Positions 9,693 to 18,772 of a stretch of DNA of 57,124 bases are shown piece after piece (positions within the stretch are counted from its first letter, which is position 1; every line of letters starts with the position of its first letter). A program made the position numbers and the translations under genes. Origin of the DNA: Anaerolineae bacterium. GTDB taxonomy: Bacteria; Chloroflexota; Anaerolineae; Epilineales; JAHCIE01. Location: assembly GCA_026129165.1 (NCBI GenBank), contig JAHCIP010000004.1, forward strand, positions 1-57,124, read 5' to 3'. The notes beneath the pieces are model-generated. The model had not been told where the DNA came from and did not search any database. It worked only from the letters and a program-made list of their open reading frames with translations.

Positions 9693-9702
9693 TGCCGGCC
9701 CT

Positions 9703-9720
9703 GGGGCGGTTCGCCGCCCC
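9703..9720 (+). promoter_or_regulatory. Hairpin with TTCG loop in the 5' leader of the cluster
   Basis: GGGGCGG (9703-9709), loop TTCG, CCGCCCC (9714-9720): a perfect 7-bp GC stem with a stable UUCG-type tetraloop. It lies between the predicted transcription start and the ATG at 9744. It could protect the 5' end or act as an attenuator; no T-run follows. Confidence 0.55.
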
Positions 9721-9743
9721 AAATTCACGCCCATTGGTCGAAC

Positions 9744-10748
9744 ATGCGTAATCCCCGTGTTTGGATTGGTCTTGCGGTCAGCGTTGTCTGTCTCTACTTC
9801 GCCTTTCGCGACTTCAACCCGGCCGACCTGACAGCGGCGTTGGTGCAGGCCCGCTATATCTGGTTGATTCCCGCCATGCTCGTCATCGCGGTGTCCCAGG
9901 TCGTGCGCGCCTATCGTTGGGGGCAACTCTTTTACCCCGACCCCGCCCCGCCGTTGGGACGGCTGTTCTCGGCTCTCAGTGTCGGCTACCTGACGAGTAC
10001 GGTGTTTCCGGCCCGCCTGGGTGATGTGGTCCGCGCCGTCCTGATTGGCGGCCGCGAGGGCCAGCGTATCGCCCAATCCTTCTCCACCGTTATCGTGGAG
10101 CGAGCGCTGGATGTCCTGAGCATTATCGTCATGCTGGTCGTCATGCTGCCCTTTGTCAGCCTGCCGCCGCTGCTGGCTCAGTCGGCCATCACCATTGGTA
10201 TCCTCTTTGTCGCCCTGTTCGGGGCCTTGTGGCTGGCGGAGTGGCAGCGGGAGCGCGCCTTAACCCTGGTCCATTGGGTCTTCCGCCGCGTGCCGCGCCT
10301 GGACCCCGACCGCTGGACACAGCGGGTAGGCGGCCTCATAGACGGTCTCAAAATTATGCGCGCGCCGCTCCCTCTTGCCAGGGTAACGCTGCTGTCGCTG
10401 GCGATCTGGGCGCTCGGCGGCGCTTTTTTTATGTATCTCGTCATGCGGGCCTTCGGTCTGCAAAATGAGGTCGTTCCGCCAGGCAGCGCGCTCCTGGTCG
10501 CCGCCTTCGCGCAAGTCGTCGTCGCCCTGGCCGCCACCGCGCCCTCCTCACCCGGTTATGTGGGCGTCTATCACGTGGCGGCGGTCACGGCGCTGGAGGC
10601 GTTTGGCGTGCCCCATGCCGACGCGCTGGCGTTCGCCCTGGTGTCCCACGCGGCGAACTTTGGCCTGATTATCGTGATCGGTGTTATTTTTCTGTGGCGG
10701 GAAGGGTTGAGCTTCGGCCAGTTGACCCACCCCCAGGTCGAAAAGTAA
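9744..10748 (+). CDS. Flippase-like integral membrane protein (LPG synthase TM / AglD-type, UPF0104)
   Basis: 334 aa, eight or so hydrophobic segments from the N-terminus (VWIGLAVSVVCLYFAF) to the end. The family signature is visible near residues 75-95 (SVGYLTSTVFPARLGDVVRA), followed by ERALDVLS near 117-124. Relatives include the membrane half of MprF, proposed to flip charged lipids, and archaeal AglD of the glycosylation pathway. It is first in a long run of glycosyltransferase genes with a 12-nt gap to the next. I infer a role in moving or presenting a polyprenyl-linked sugar or glycolipid across the cytoplasmic membrane; substrate unknown. Confidence 0.85.
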   Translation: MRNPRVWIGLAVSVVCLYFAFRDFNPADLTAALVQARYIWLIPAMLVIAVSQVVRAYRWGQLFYPDPAPPLGRLFSALSVGYLTSTVFPARLGDVVRAVLIGGREGQRIAQSFSTVIVERALDVLSIIVMLVVMLPFVSLPPLLAQSAITIGILFVALFGALWLAEWQRERALTLVHWVFRRVPRLDPDRWTQRVGGLIDGLKIMRAPLPLARVTLLSLAIWALGGAFFMYLVMRAFGLQNEVVPPGSALLVAAFAQVVVALAATAPSSPGYVGVYHVAAVTALEAFGVPHADALAFALVSHAANFGLIIVIGVIFLWREGLSFGQLTHPQVEK

Positions 10749-10760
10749 AGGAGTAGTTAC

Positions 10761-11798
10761 GTGCTAGATCAACGACGGCGTATCCTGATTACCGGCGGCG
10801 CGGGTTTTATTGGCTGCAACCTGGCCGATCGTCTGGTCCAGGACGGCCACAGCGTCACGGTGCTGGATAATCTGTCGCGGCGCGGGACCGACAAGAACCT
10901 GGCCTGGCTGCGCGAGCGCCATGCCCATCGGTTCCAGTTTGTGCAGGGTGACATCCGCAATCCGGAGACGATGAACCAGGTCGTGACCGGGATGGAGGTC
11001 ATTTACCATCTGGCCGGCCAGACTGCCGTCACGACCTCGGTCACGAACCCGCGCGACGACTTCGAGGCCAACGCGCTGGGGACGTTTAATGTGCTGGAGG
11101 CCGCCCGCCGTTTCGGCGACGAGCCGGCCCTGCTCCTGTCCTCGACCAACAAGGTCTACGGCGGCATGGAGGACGTGGCGGTGGTGGAGTTGCCCACGCG
11201 CTACACCTACCGCGACCTGCCCGAAGGCGCCACCGAGCACCAGCCGCTGGATTTCCATTCTCCCTACGGCTGTAGTAAAGGGGCGGCCGACCAGTATGTG
11301 CGCGACTACCACCGCATCTATAGCCTGCCTACGGTCGTCTTCCGCCAGAGCTGCATCTACGGCCCGCGCCAGATGGGCGTCGAAGACCAGGGCTGGGTCG
11401 CCTGGTTCCTCATCGCCACGACCGTCGGTCGGCCCATCACCATCTACGGTGACGGCAAGCAGGTGCGAGACCTGCTCTACATAGATGATCTCGTCAACGC
11501 CTACAAACTGGCGGTCCACCATATCGACAAGACGGCTGGACAGGTGTACAATATCGGCGGTGGGGCGGCGCGGACGATGTCCGTCTGGGCCGAATTTCGC
11601 CCCATCCTGTCCGAGGTCTTTGGCCGCGCCATCCCCGATGTGCCCCACGCCGACTGGCGGCCAGGCGACCAGCCTGTCTTCTTCTGTGACATCCGCAAGG
11701 CGCAGGCCGACTTTGGCTGGCAGCCTCAGGTGGGCGTGGTCGAGGGCATTCGTCGTCTGGCGGAGTGGGTCCAGGCTAATCGAGAGTTGTTTGGATAG
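10761..11798 (+). CDS. NAD-dependent epimerase/dehydratase, CDP-paratose 2-epimerase (RfbE/Tyv)-like
   Basis: 345 aa, GTG start at 10761 after AAAGGAG. The Rossmann motif GGAGFIG is at residues 12-18, LDNLSRRGT near 35 and GDIRNPE near 62. The catalytic SSTNKVYGG segment and Y-x3-K (YGCSK near 169-173) are intact. The phrases STNKVYG, LDFHSPYGCSKGAADQYV and GKQVRD match what I recall of Salmonella Tyv, which converts CDP-paratose to CDP-tyvelose; other nucleotide sugars are possible. It is a cytoplasmic enzyme making an activated deoxysugar for the downstream transferases. No genes for making CDP-paratose itself are in the window, so the substrate must come from elsewhere or differ. Confidence 0.85.
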   Translation: MLDQRRRILITGGAGFIGCNLADRLVQDGHSVTVLDNLSRRGTDKNLAWLRERHAHRFQFVQGDIRNPETMNQVVTGMEVIYHLAGQTAVTTSVTNPRDDFEANALGTFNVLEAARRFGDEPALLLSSTNKVYGGMEDVAVVELPTRYTYRDLPEGATEHQPLDFHSPYGCSKGAADQYVRDYHRIYSLPTVVFRQSCIYGPRQMGVEDQGWVAWFLIATTVGRPITIYGDGKQVRDLLYIDDLVNAYKLAVHHIDKTAGQVYNIGGGAARTMSVWAEFRPILSEVFGRAIPDVPHADWRPGDQPVFFCDIRKAQADFGWQPQVGVVEGIRRLAEWVQANRELFG

Positions 11799-11816
11799 AC
11801 CAAAGGGAACGTCTGC

Positions 11817-13061
11817 ATGAAAGTTCTTGTTGCGTTAACCTATTATCGTCCCCATGTGAGCGGCCTGACCATCTACGTCGAACGACTGGCGAAGGCTCTG
11901 GCCGCGCGCGGCCACATCGTCACCGTCCTGACGGCCCACTATGACCACGCGCTGCCGCGCGAGGAAAATATTGACGGCGTGCACGTCATCCGAGTCCCCG
12001 TCGCCTTCCGGGTCAGCAAGGGTGTCATCATGCCCACCTACGGCCAGTGGGCCACGCGCCTGGTGCGCGAGCACGACGTGCTAAGCGTCCACCTGCCCCA
12101 GTTTGATGCCTGGGGGCTGGCGCTGCGCGCGCGGTTGTTCAACAAGCCCTGCCTGCTGACCTATCACTGCGACCTGCAACTCCCGGATGGCCTATTCAAC
12201 CGCGTCGTGGACCAGGTAACGTTCAGCGCGAACTACCTGGCCGCCACCTGGGCTGATAAGATTGTCGCCTACACGCAGGACTACGCTGACCACTCGCGCC
12301 TGCTGAGCAAGTTCAAGTCGAAAATTGAGGTCATCCCGCCGCCTGTTATCATGCCCGCGCCCGCTCCCTCGGATGTGGCCGCGTTCCGCGCCCGCCACCA
12401 CCTCTACGGCCGGCCTACCCTGGCCTTCGCCGCGCGGCTCGCCGCCGAGAAGGGGGTCGAAGTCCTGCTCGACGCCATGCCTACCCTCCTCGAACGCTTC
12501 CCGACGCTCAAAGTCCTCTTCGCCGGCCCGTATCAGAATATTGTGGGCGAGGAAGACTACTGGGCGCGGCTCGCGCCACGTATTCAGGCGCTCGGCGACC
12601 ACTGGGAATTCCTGGGGACGCTCAACCCCCTGACCGAGATGCCAGCCTTCTTTGGTGGCATTGACTGCCTGCTGGTGCCCAGCCTCAACTCCACCGAGTC
12701 GTTTGGACTGGTCCAGGTGGAGGCCATGCTGTGCGGTACGCCTGTCGTCGCCAGCAACCTGCCCGGTGTGCGCCAGCCCGTGAAGATGACGGGCATGGGC
12801 GAGGTCGTCCCCATTGGCGATAGCGCCGGCCTGGCCGAGGCGGTGACGCGCATTCTGCGCGACAAACCGCGCTACGTTCGCCCGCGCGGTGACATTGCCG
12901 CCAGCTTCGACCTGGAACGCACCGTGGACCACTACGAGGACCTGTTCGAAGCGGAGGTGGCGCGTACCACCCACCGCGTCGTCCTGCCGCGCCAGCGCCC
13001 CACGGAGCCATTAGTCGAACGCGCCGTGGAGCCGGCCGTCACAGGAGGTCCCCGTGAGTGA
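11817..13061 (+). CDS. Glycosyltransferase family 4
   Basis: 414 aa with the GT-B fold layout. The N-terminal domain opens with YYRPHVSGLTIYVERLAKAL (residues 9-28), the usual acceptor-side G-x-x-x-x-V loop. The C-terminal nucleotide-sugar domain has FAARLAAEKGVEVLLDAM near 203-220 and the EX7E motif in ESFGLVQVEAM near 296-306, followed by GTPVVASNLPG. GT4 enzymes are retaining and use nucleotide sugars at the cytoplasmic membrane face. The 3' end overlaps the methyltransferase gene by 8 nt, so the two are probably made together. The C-terminal 30 residues are low complexity. Sugar and acceptor cannot be told from sequence. Confidence 0.92.
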   Translation: MKVLVALTYYRPHVSGLTIYVERLAKALAARGHIVTVLTAHYDHALPREENIDGVHVIRVPVAFRVSKGVIMPTYGQWATRLVREHDVLSVHLPQFDAWGLALRARLFNKPCLLTYHCDLQLPDGLFNRVVDQVTFSANYLAATWADKIVAYTQDYADHSRLLSKFKSKIEVIPPPVIMPAPAPSDVAAFRARHHLYGRPTLAFAARLAAEKGVEVLLDAMPTLLERFPTLKVLFAGPYQNIVGEEDYWARLAPRIQALGDHWEFLGTLNPLTEMPAFFGGIDCLLVPSLNSTESFGLVQVEAMLCGTPVVASNLPGVRQPVKMTGMGEVVPIGDSAGLAEAVTRILRDKPRYVRPRGDIAASFDLERTVDHYEDLFEAEVARTTHRVVLPRQRPTEPLVERAVEPAVTGGPRE

Positions 13062-13902
13062 GCCAGTCCGGGATTACCTGTCTGAGTCGGTCACGACGTG
13101 GGCGCCGGTCACCTTCTCGCCCGACGATGACCCCTTCACCCGTCACATCCGCACCATGGCCCCCCACCGCGCCTTGCTGCGAGCCGTCGAAGTCAAGTTC
13201 ATGGGCAACGTCCCCCTCGTTCACCCCGTCCTCGACATCGGCTGCGGCGACGGCCACTTCGCATCCATCGCCTACAGTGAGAAGATTGACGTGGGGCTGG
13301 ACCCGCTGTGGAGCGACCTCATCGAAGCAGCCAAGCGGCGCGACACGTATCTGTCGGTGATGCAGGGCGACGCCACCCGAATGCCCTTCCCTGATGGATC
13401 GTTCAACACCGTCATCAGCAACTGCGTCATCGAGCATATCCCCGACAACGATGCTACGCTGTCCGAGATCTCGCGCGTCCTCAAGTCGGGCGGAACGTTC
13501 GCCACGACCCTACCCAGCGAGCACTACCCTGAGTTCCTACTGGGCAGCACTCTCGCCCGTCAGCTCGGCTTCCCCGACCTGGCGCGGCGCTACGGCGACT
13601 TCTTCAATAATATTTCGCACCACTACCACGTTTATCCTCCTGAAGAGTGGCGTCGCCGCCTGGCCGCTGTTGGTCTGGATATTGTCGAGCACCACTACTA
13701 CTTTTCCCCGGCCGCCCATCGCGCCTTCGACCTCAGCCACTATCTCGGCGTGCCGAATCTGATTGCCCGCGCCCTGACCCGCAAATGGGTCATCCACCCG
13801 GCCCAGATGGCCCCCTTCGAGCGGTGGCTGCGTCCGTATTACGAGGAGCCGCTACCCGACGTAGGAGCCTATCAGTTTGTTCGGTGCGTCAAACGCGCCT
13901 GA
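13054..13902 (+). CDS. Class I SAM-dependent methyltransferase
   Basis: 282 aa, GTG start at 13054 placed by the strong AGGAGGT at 13043-13049, overlapping the GT4 gene by 8 nt. SAM motif I is VLDIGCGDGHFASIA near 58-72. Asp after beta-2 (GLDPLWS), GDATRMPFPDGSFN near 106 and ISNCVIEHIPDND near 123 complete the UbiE/Methyltransf_11 pattern. The C-terminal half (GDFFNNISHHYHVYPPEEW) has no conserved catalytic residues I recognise and probably binds the acceptor. In this setting it could methylate a sugar or lipid-linked glycan; not provable from sequence. Confidence 0.88.
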   Translation: MSEPVRDYLSESVTTWAPVTFSPDDDPFTRHIRTMAPHRALLRAVEVKFMGNVPLVHPVLDIGCGDGHFASIAYSEKIDVGLDPLWSDLIEAAKRRDTYLSVMQGDATRMPFPDGSFNTVISNCVIEHIPDNDATLSEISRVLKSGGTFATTLPSEHYPEFLLGSTLARQLGFPDLARRYGDFFNNISHHYHVYPPEEWRRRLAAVGLDIVEHHYYFSPAAHRAFDLSHYLGVPNLIARALTRKWVIHPAQMAPFERWLRPYYEEPLPDVGAYQFVRCVKRA

Positions 13903-13923
13903 CCTTGAAAGACCGAGACGCCT

Positions 13924-16203
13924 ATGCAAGTATCCTCTTCCACCATCTTGCGGCGGGGTCTGACCCCGACTCTGCTCCTGGTTCTCGCGTTGGGCATCGC
14001 GGCCTGGGCGCAACGCTGGCTGACCGACCTGAGCGTGCCTCTCGACGGCAAAGTCGGCTATATCATTGCCGTCGCCCTCTTCGTTTACGCCCTTTTCCGC
14101 ACCCCGCTGTCGCTGCTGCGCGACTCGCCCCGCGCCGAGACCGTGCCCGCCGAGGTGAGTATCATTCGCCCCCTCTGGCGGGTCTGGCTGTTCCGTGCCT
14201 CGGCCGTCCTGTTCTTGCTCGGCTACATGAGCTTTGGCGAGAGTAGGGGCTGCGCGACGACCCTCAACTACTGCTTTACGCGCACTAATGTCGCCCTGTG
14301 GTTGCTAGGGGTGGGGACGCTGTTACTGGCCGCCTGGGACTGGAATGCCACCAGCCTAGCCCAGGTTTGGGACCGGGTGCGCAACCTTCGCGTCAACCTG
14401 GATTGGACGCGGTTAGCGCTGCTGGGCATCCTGGGCGTCGGGGCCTTTTTCCTGTTCTACCGCCTGGCGAGCGTCCCGGCCGAGACGACCTCTGACCACG
14501 CCGAGAAACTGTACGATGTGTACGACATCCTGCGCGGCCAGTACCCGGTCTTCATGTCGCGTAACACGGGCCGCGAGCCGCTGTACTTCTACTGGATCGC
14601 CTGGCTCGTCTCGACCTTCAATTTGACGCCGAATCACCTGGCCCTCAAGTTGTCCGGCAGCCTCATCAGCCTGGCGACCATCCCCCTGGCCTACCTGCTA
14701 GGCCGCGAGGTCGGCGGCAAGGGCGTCGGGCTGCTGACCGCCTTCTTCCTCGCCATCTCCAAGTGGTTTGTCTCCATCACCCGCGTCGGGCTGCGCGTGC
14801 CGTCGTCGCCGTTCCTGGCGACCCCCGCGCTGTTCTTTACCTTCCGCGCCCTACGCCTGAACCGCCGCAACGACTGGCTGCTGGCCGGGCTGTGTATCGG
14901 CCTGGGGTTGATGACCTATACCCCCTCGCGCATGATCCCCCTCATCGTCGTCATGCTCATCGGCCTACGCCTGCTGTGGGACGTGCTGACGATGCCGGGC
15001 GGCATCCGCGCGGCCTGGCGTTACCTGCGCTACCAGTTGGGCCAGGCGGGCGTACCTGGGTTGCGGCGCTCGGCCGCGTTGGGCATCGTGGCCGATGCCC
15101 CCGCGCCAAGCGATGAAACGGTCGTGGCGCCGCCAGCCGCTTCCCCCGTGTGGGATCCGGCCCAGCCTGTCCCGCCAACCCTCACCCGCGCCTTCTGGAC
15201 CAACGTGGTCCTGATGGTGGCCGTGGCCGTGGTGGCCTTTATGCCCCTGGTGCGGTTCAGCATCGAGCAGCGGGACCAATTCTGGTTTCGTTCCATTACC
15301 CGCGCGTCCGCCCGTGAGACGGGTCAGACCTTCAACGCGGTCGAGCGTTTCCTGGGCAATCTCTGGAACGCCGCCCTCCAGTTCAATTATCGCGGCGACA
15401 ATGTGTGGGTCAACACGGTTCCTTATGACCCGCAGTTGGACCCGGTCTCCGGGGCGCTGTTCGTCCTGGGCTTTGTCTATGTCCTCCTGGCGCTGATTGG
15501 CATGCTGCGCTGGTCGAAGGGACGCCAGGTCGGTATCTTCGGGGAGAGGAGCTTCACGGCGGCCGCCCTGCTCATCACGCTGCCCATGCTCCTCATGCCG
15601 TCCATCCTGGCGCTGGCATTTCCCATCGAAAATCCCTCCGTTTTCCGTGCCGCGAATGCCCCGCCGGTCGTTATGATCTTTGTGGCGCTGCCCCTGGTGT
15701 TGATCGTACGCCGGCTGCGGGAGGCGCTCGGCAACTGGGGCGGGATCGCGGCCGCCGGCCTGGTGGCCGCGGTCCTGCTGGCGGCCACCGTCATGAACTA
15801 CCGCACCTACTTCGAGACCTACGACTATCAGTTGCGGCGGACGGCTCAGAACGCGAGCGAGATTGCCGATGTGCTGGGCGGCTTTACCAAGAGCGTGGGG
15901 GACATTGACCATGCCTGGGTGGTGGCCTTCCCAAACTGGGTGGACACGCGCAACGTGTTCCTGGCGATGGGCGCTGGCCCCCGCAACAACTACCTACCCG
16001 TCGAGCAAGGCGCCAACGCGGCCCGGCCGCAGGTCAATGACCCGGCGCCCAAGATGTATATCCTGAACGTGACGGACCAGCGCAACCTCGGAATTTTGCG
16101 CTCGCTTTTCCCACAGGGTCAGGTGTATACTTATCAGTCACGGACAGGTCCGGATAAGGACTTCACCGTCTTCTTTGTGCCAGCAGCCAGCGCGCCCCAA
16201 TAA
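13924..16203 (+). CDS. GT-C membrane glycosyltransferase (PMT/GT39-like)
   Basis: 759 aa, a dozen or so hydrophobic segments. After several N-terminal membrane spans comes the first external loop with acidic motif SDHAEKLYDVYDILRG near 189-204 and REPLYFYW near 217. This matches the D-x-E / DE catalytic loop of the protein-mannosyltransferase superfamily, which uses polyprenyl-phosphate sugars on the outer membrane face. An inserted soluble loop near 388-420 (PAPSDETVVAPP) is low complexity. The C-terminal 110 residues form an external domain. Followed after 78 nt by a second GT-C gene. Substrate and acceptor unknown; it could glycosylate protein or lipid. Confidence 0.85.
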   Translation: MQVSSSTILRRGLTPTLLLVLALGIAAWAQRWLTDLSVPLDGKVGYIIAVALFVYALFRTPLSLLRDSPRAETVPAEVSIIRPLWRVWLFRASAVLFLLGYMSFGESRGCATTLNYCFTRTNVALWLLGVGTLLLAAWDWNATSLAQVWDRVRNLRVNLDWTRLALLGILGVGAFFLFYRLASVPAETTSDHAEKLYDVYDILRGQYPVFMSRNTGREPLYFYWIAWLVSTFNLTPNHLALKLSGSLISLATIPLAYLLGREVGGKGVGLLTAFFLAISKWFVSITRVGLRVPSSPFLATPALFFTFRALRLNRRNDWLLAGLCIGLGLMTYTPSRMIPLIVVMLIGLRLLWDVLTMPGGIRAAWRYLRYQLGQAGVPGLRRSAALGIVADAPAPSDETVVAPPAASPVWDPAQPVPPTLTRAFWTNVVLMVAVAVVAFMPLVRFSIEQRDQFWFRSITRASARETGQTFNAVERFLGNLWNAALQFNYRGDNVWVNTVPYDPQLDPVSGALFVLGFVYVLLALIGMLRWSKGRQVGIFGERSFTAAALLITLPMLLMPSILALAFPIENPSVFRAANAPPVVMIFVALPLVLIVRRLREALGNWGGIAAAGLVAAVLLAATVMNYRTYFETYDYQLRRTAQNASEIADVLGGFTKSVGDIDHAWVVAFPNWVDTRNVFLAMGAGPRNNYLPVEQGANAARPQVNDPAPKMYILNVTDQRNLGILRSLFPQGQVYTYQSRTGPDKDFTVFFVPAASAPQ

Positions 16204-16234
16204 TGGGAAGACGGGAACGCGGTCACGCGGAGTA

Positions 16235-16258
16235 GGGGTAGCCCCCCGTGGCTACCCC
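16235..16258. repeat. Palindrome between two GT-C genes
   Basis: GGGGTAGCC (16235-16243) and GGCTACCCC (16250-16258) form a perfect 9-bp stem with a 6-nt loop. Similar in style to the GGGGCAACC units at 19009. No T-run; probably a dispersed palindrome that may slow or process the transcript. Confidence 0.65.
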
Positions 16259-16281
16259 AGGCGTAGTTAAGAGAGTAGGGT

Positions 16282-18750
16282 ATGACCACCGAGTATCCGA
16301 TACGTTCCACCGAGATCGAGGCGTCGAGAGAGACGCCGCCGGCCGCCCCCCCGCGCCCTCCGGTAGACCTGGTGCGTGTCCTGAGCGCGGTCGTCCTGTT
16401 TATCGTCGCGTATAACCTGGGCTGGGCCGTGAGTTCCCTGGTCGCGCCCGCGTGGGCTGCTCTCATCGGCGCTTTCGGGGCCGTCAGCGTGGGTCTCCTG
16501 GTTGGGGGCGCACGCTGGCCCACCCTGCGCGTTCCGCCGCGTGCGGCGCCAGCGCCCTCCTCGGCCGTCACGCCCTCAGTGGCTGCCGCCCCGATCACGA
16601 CGGCGGCAGCCACTGCTCCGCTCGTCACGACGCCATCCGTGATGGCCCCCGCCGCGCCGCCCACAGCGCGTGGCCCCAGGATCGGCTCACCAACCCTTCC
16701 CTCTCTGCCAGCCGTGACCCTGCCACGTCTGGGCGCGGGGGTGCGGCTGGAATGGCTCGGCCTCGTCCTGTTCGCGGCCTGCCTGGGCGTCTATGCCTAC
16801 ACTCGATTGGTCCAACTCGATGCCTTTCCCATCTACTTCTTCACCGACGAGGCCATCCATCCGGTTCTGGGGAGTGAACTGGTGCAGCGCGGCTGGACCG
16901 ACGCCTTTGGCCGCCTCTTCCCACCGTACTTCCAGAATGGACAGTACTGGAACCTGAGCCTGTCGGTCTACCTGCACGGGATTACCGCCACGCTGTTTGG
17001 CAAGTCCATTGTCGTCACCCGCGCTACATCAGCCCTGGTCAGCCTGACGGGTGCGTTCGCCATCGGCCTCATCCTTAAGCTGATCTTTAAGAACCGGCTG
17101 TGGTGGGCGTCGGTGCTCGTCCTGACTATTATGCCCGCCTGGTTTATGCACTCGCGCACGGCCTTCGAGGTCGTGCTGATGGTGTCGTTCTACTCCTGGT
17201 TCCTGCTGTTCTATTTGCTATACCGCTATCGCTCGCCCTTGTTCCTGTTCCCCGCCCTGCTATTCGGCGCGGCGACCTTCTACTCCTATTCCAACGGTCA
17301 GTCGGTGATGGGCATTACCGGCATCCTGCTGGCGGTGTCCGACCTGCGCTACCATCTGCGCCACTGGCGCGTTATTCTGTTTGGCCTGGCCGTCCTGCTC
17401 CTATTCGAGTGGCCCTACATCCGCTTCCGCAACCTCTACCCGGATGCGGTCTCCAATCAATTGCGCATCCTGGACTCCTACCTCTTCCACGCCATCACGC
17501 CCCAGGAGAAGGTGACGAACTTTATCACGCGCTACCTGCGCGGCCTGTCGCCCGGCTTCTGGTTCTTCCCGACCGACACAGAACTCATTCGCCACCGCTG
17601 GCTGGGCATGGGCAATATGCACCTCGCCACTCTGCCGTTCTGGCTGGTCGGCGTCGCAGTCGCCCTGTGGCGCGTCAAGTCGTCCGCCTACCGGACCATG
17701 ATCTTCGCCTTGCTGGCCGCGCCCGCCGGAGCCGCGCTGGCCGACATCGGCGTATTGCGCGTCCTGGCGTTTATCGTCCCGTCGGCCGTCCTGGTAACCG
17801 TCGGGTTGGACTGGCTGTTGAGCCTGCCGCGCAACCGCGTGGTCTACGCCGTCGGTGGGGCGGTGGTTCTCGTGTTTGGGGTGGTGACAAGCTACAGTAT
17901 GCTCAACGATGCCCTGGTGCGCGGGCCGACGTGGTATCAAAACTACGGCCTGTACGGGATGCAGTGGGGGACGAAGCAGATCTATGGCTATCTGCCGGAG
18001 TACCTCAAGCAGCACCCGAATGCCCGCGTTTACCTGTCGCCGTCGTGGGCTAATGGGACGGAAATCTTCAATCGTTTCTTCCTGCCCAATGAGTCGCGCG
18101 TCCAATTGATGAATGTGGACGCCTTTATCACGGATAAACGGTCCTTCGACCCGAACACGATCTTTGTCATGACGCCGGACGAGGTGGATCGTGCCAATCT
18201 CAGCAAGAAGTTCCAGCCTATCCAGGTGGAGCAGGCCATGCCGTACCCGAATGGCGCGAATGGCTTTATCTTCGCCCGGCTGAGCTATGTCCCCAATGTG
18301 GATGCCATCTTCCAGGCCGAGAAGGAGGCGCGCACCCGCCCGATCACTTCGCAGGTGGTCATCCAGGGCGAGACGGTGACCCTCAACCACTCGGTTCTCG
18401 ATAGTGGTGAGGCGAAGCACATGGTGGACGGCGACCGCTTCACCCTGGCCCGCGTGCGCGAGGCCAACCCGGCCATCGTCGAGTTTGTCTATCCCACGCC
18501 GCGCCCGATTACCGAACTGGCCGCCGACCTGGGGTCCATGGACTTCTCGCTGACCGTGTCGCTCTACGCGACGCCGACAAGCCAGCCGGTGACCTACACC
18601 GAGAGCTACCGCGGCCTGCCGCCCGACCCGCATGTCGAGATGAAGTTCCCCAACGCGCCGCCCCAGGTGACGAAGGTGCGTATCGAGGTCAAGGACTTGA
18701 ACGCGGGCGAGTTGGCGAAGATTCACATCCGCGAGTTGACGCCGAAGTAG
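16282..18750 (+). CDS. GT-C membrane glycosyltransferase with C-terminal external domain
   Basis: 822 aa. Two membrane spans near 30-75 are followed by a cytosolic or loop region rich in Ala/Pro/Thr (about 78-150). The GT-C core starts near 155. The catalytic acidic loop is FFTDEAIHPVLGSELVQRG near 184-202, with a further conserved GQYWNLSLSVYLHGITATLF stretch. About nine more hydrophobic segments follow up to residue 540. The C-terminal ~280 residues look like an extracytoplasmic domain, ending in beta-rich sequence. The DE pair suits a polyprenyl-phosphate-sugar donor. The ATG at 16282 follows GAGAGTAGGG. I cannot assign a sugar. Confidence 0.85.
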   Translation: MTTEYPIRSTEIEASRETPPAAPPRPPVDLVRVLSAVVLFIVAYNLGWAVSSLVAPAWAALIGAFGAVSVGLLVGGARWPTLRVPPRAAPAPSSAVTPSVAAAPITTAAATAPLVTTPSVMAPAAPPTARGPRIGSPTLPSLPAVTLPRLGAGVRLEWLGLVLFAACLGVYAYTRLVQLDAFPIYFFTDEAIHPVLGSELVQRGWTDAFGRLFPPYFQNGQYWNLSLSVYLHGITATLFGKSIVVTRATSALVSLTGAFAIGLILKLIFKNRLWWASVLVLTIMPAWFMHSRTAFEVVLMVSFYSWFLLFYLLYRYRSPLFLFPALLFGAATFYSYSNGQSVMGITGILLAVSDLRYHLRHWRVILFGLAVLLLFEWPYIRFRNLYPDAVSNQLRILDSYLFHAITPQEKVTNFITRYLRGLSPGFWFFPTDTELIRHRWLGMGNMHLATLPFWLVGVAVALWRVKSSAYRTMIFALLAAPAGAALADIGVLRVLAFIVPSAVLVTVGLDWLLSLPRNRVVYAVGGAVVLVFGVVTSYSMLNDALVRGPTWYQNYGLYGMQWGTKQIYGYLPEYLKQHPNARVYLSPSWANGTEIFNRFFLPNESRVQLMNVDAFITDKRSFDPNTIFVMTPDEVDRANLSKKFQPIQVEQAMPYPNGANGFIFARLSYVPNVDAIFQAEKEARTRPITSQVVIQGETVTLNHSVLDSGEAKHMVDGDRFTLARVREANPAIVEFVYPTPRPITELAADLGSMDFSLTVSLYATPTSQPVTYTESYRGLPPDPHVEMKFPNAPPQVTKVRIEVKDLNAGELAKIHIRELTPK

Positions 18751-18772
18751 CGGGCGTAGGGGGTGGTGGACT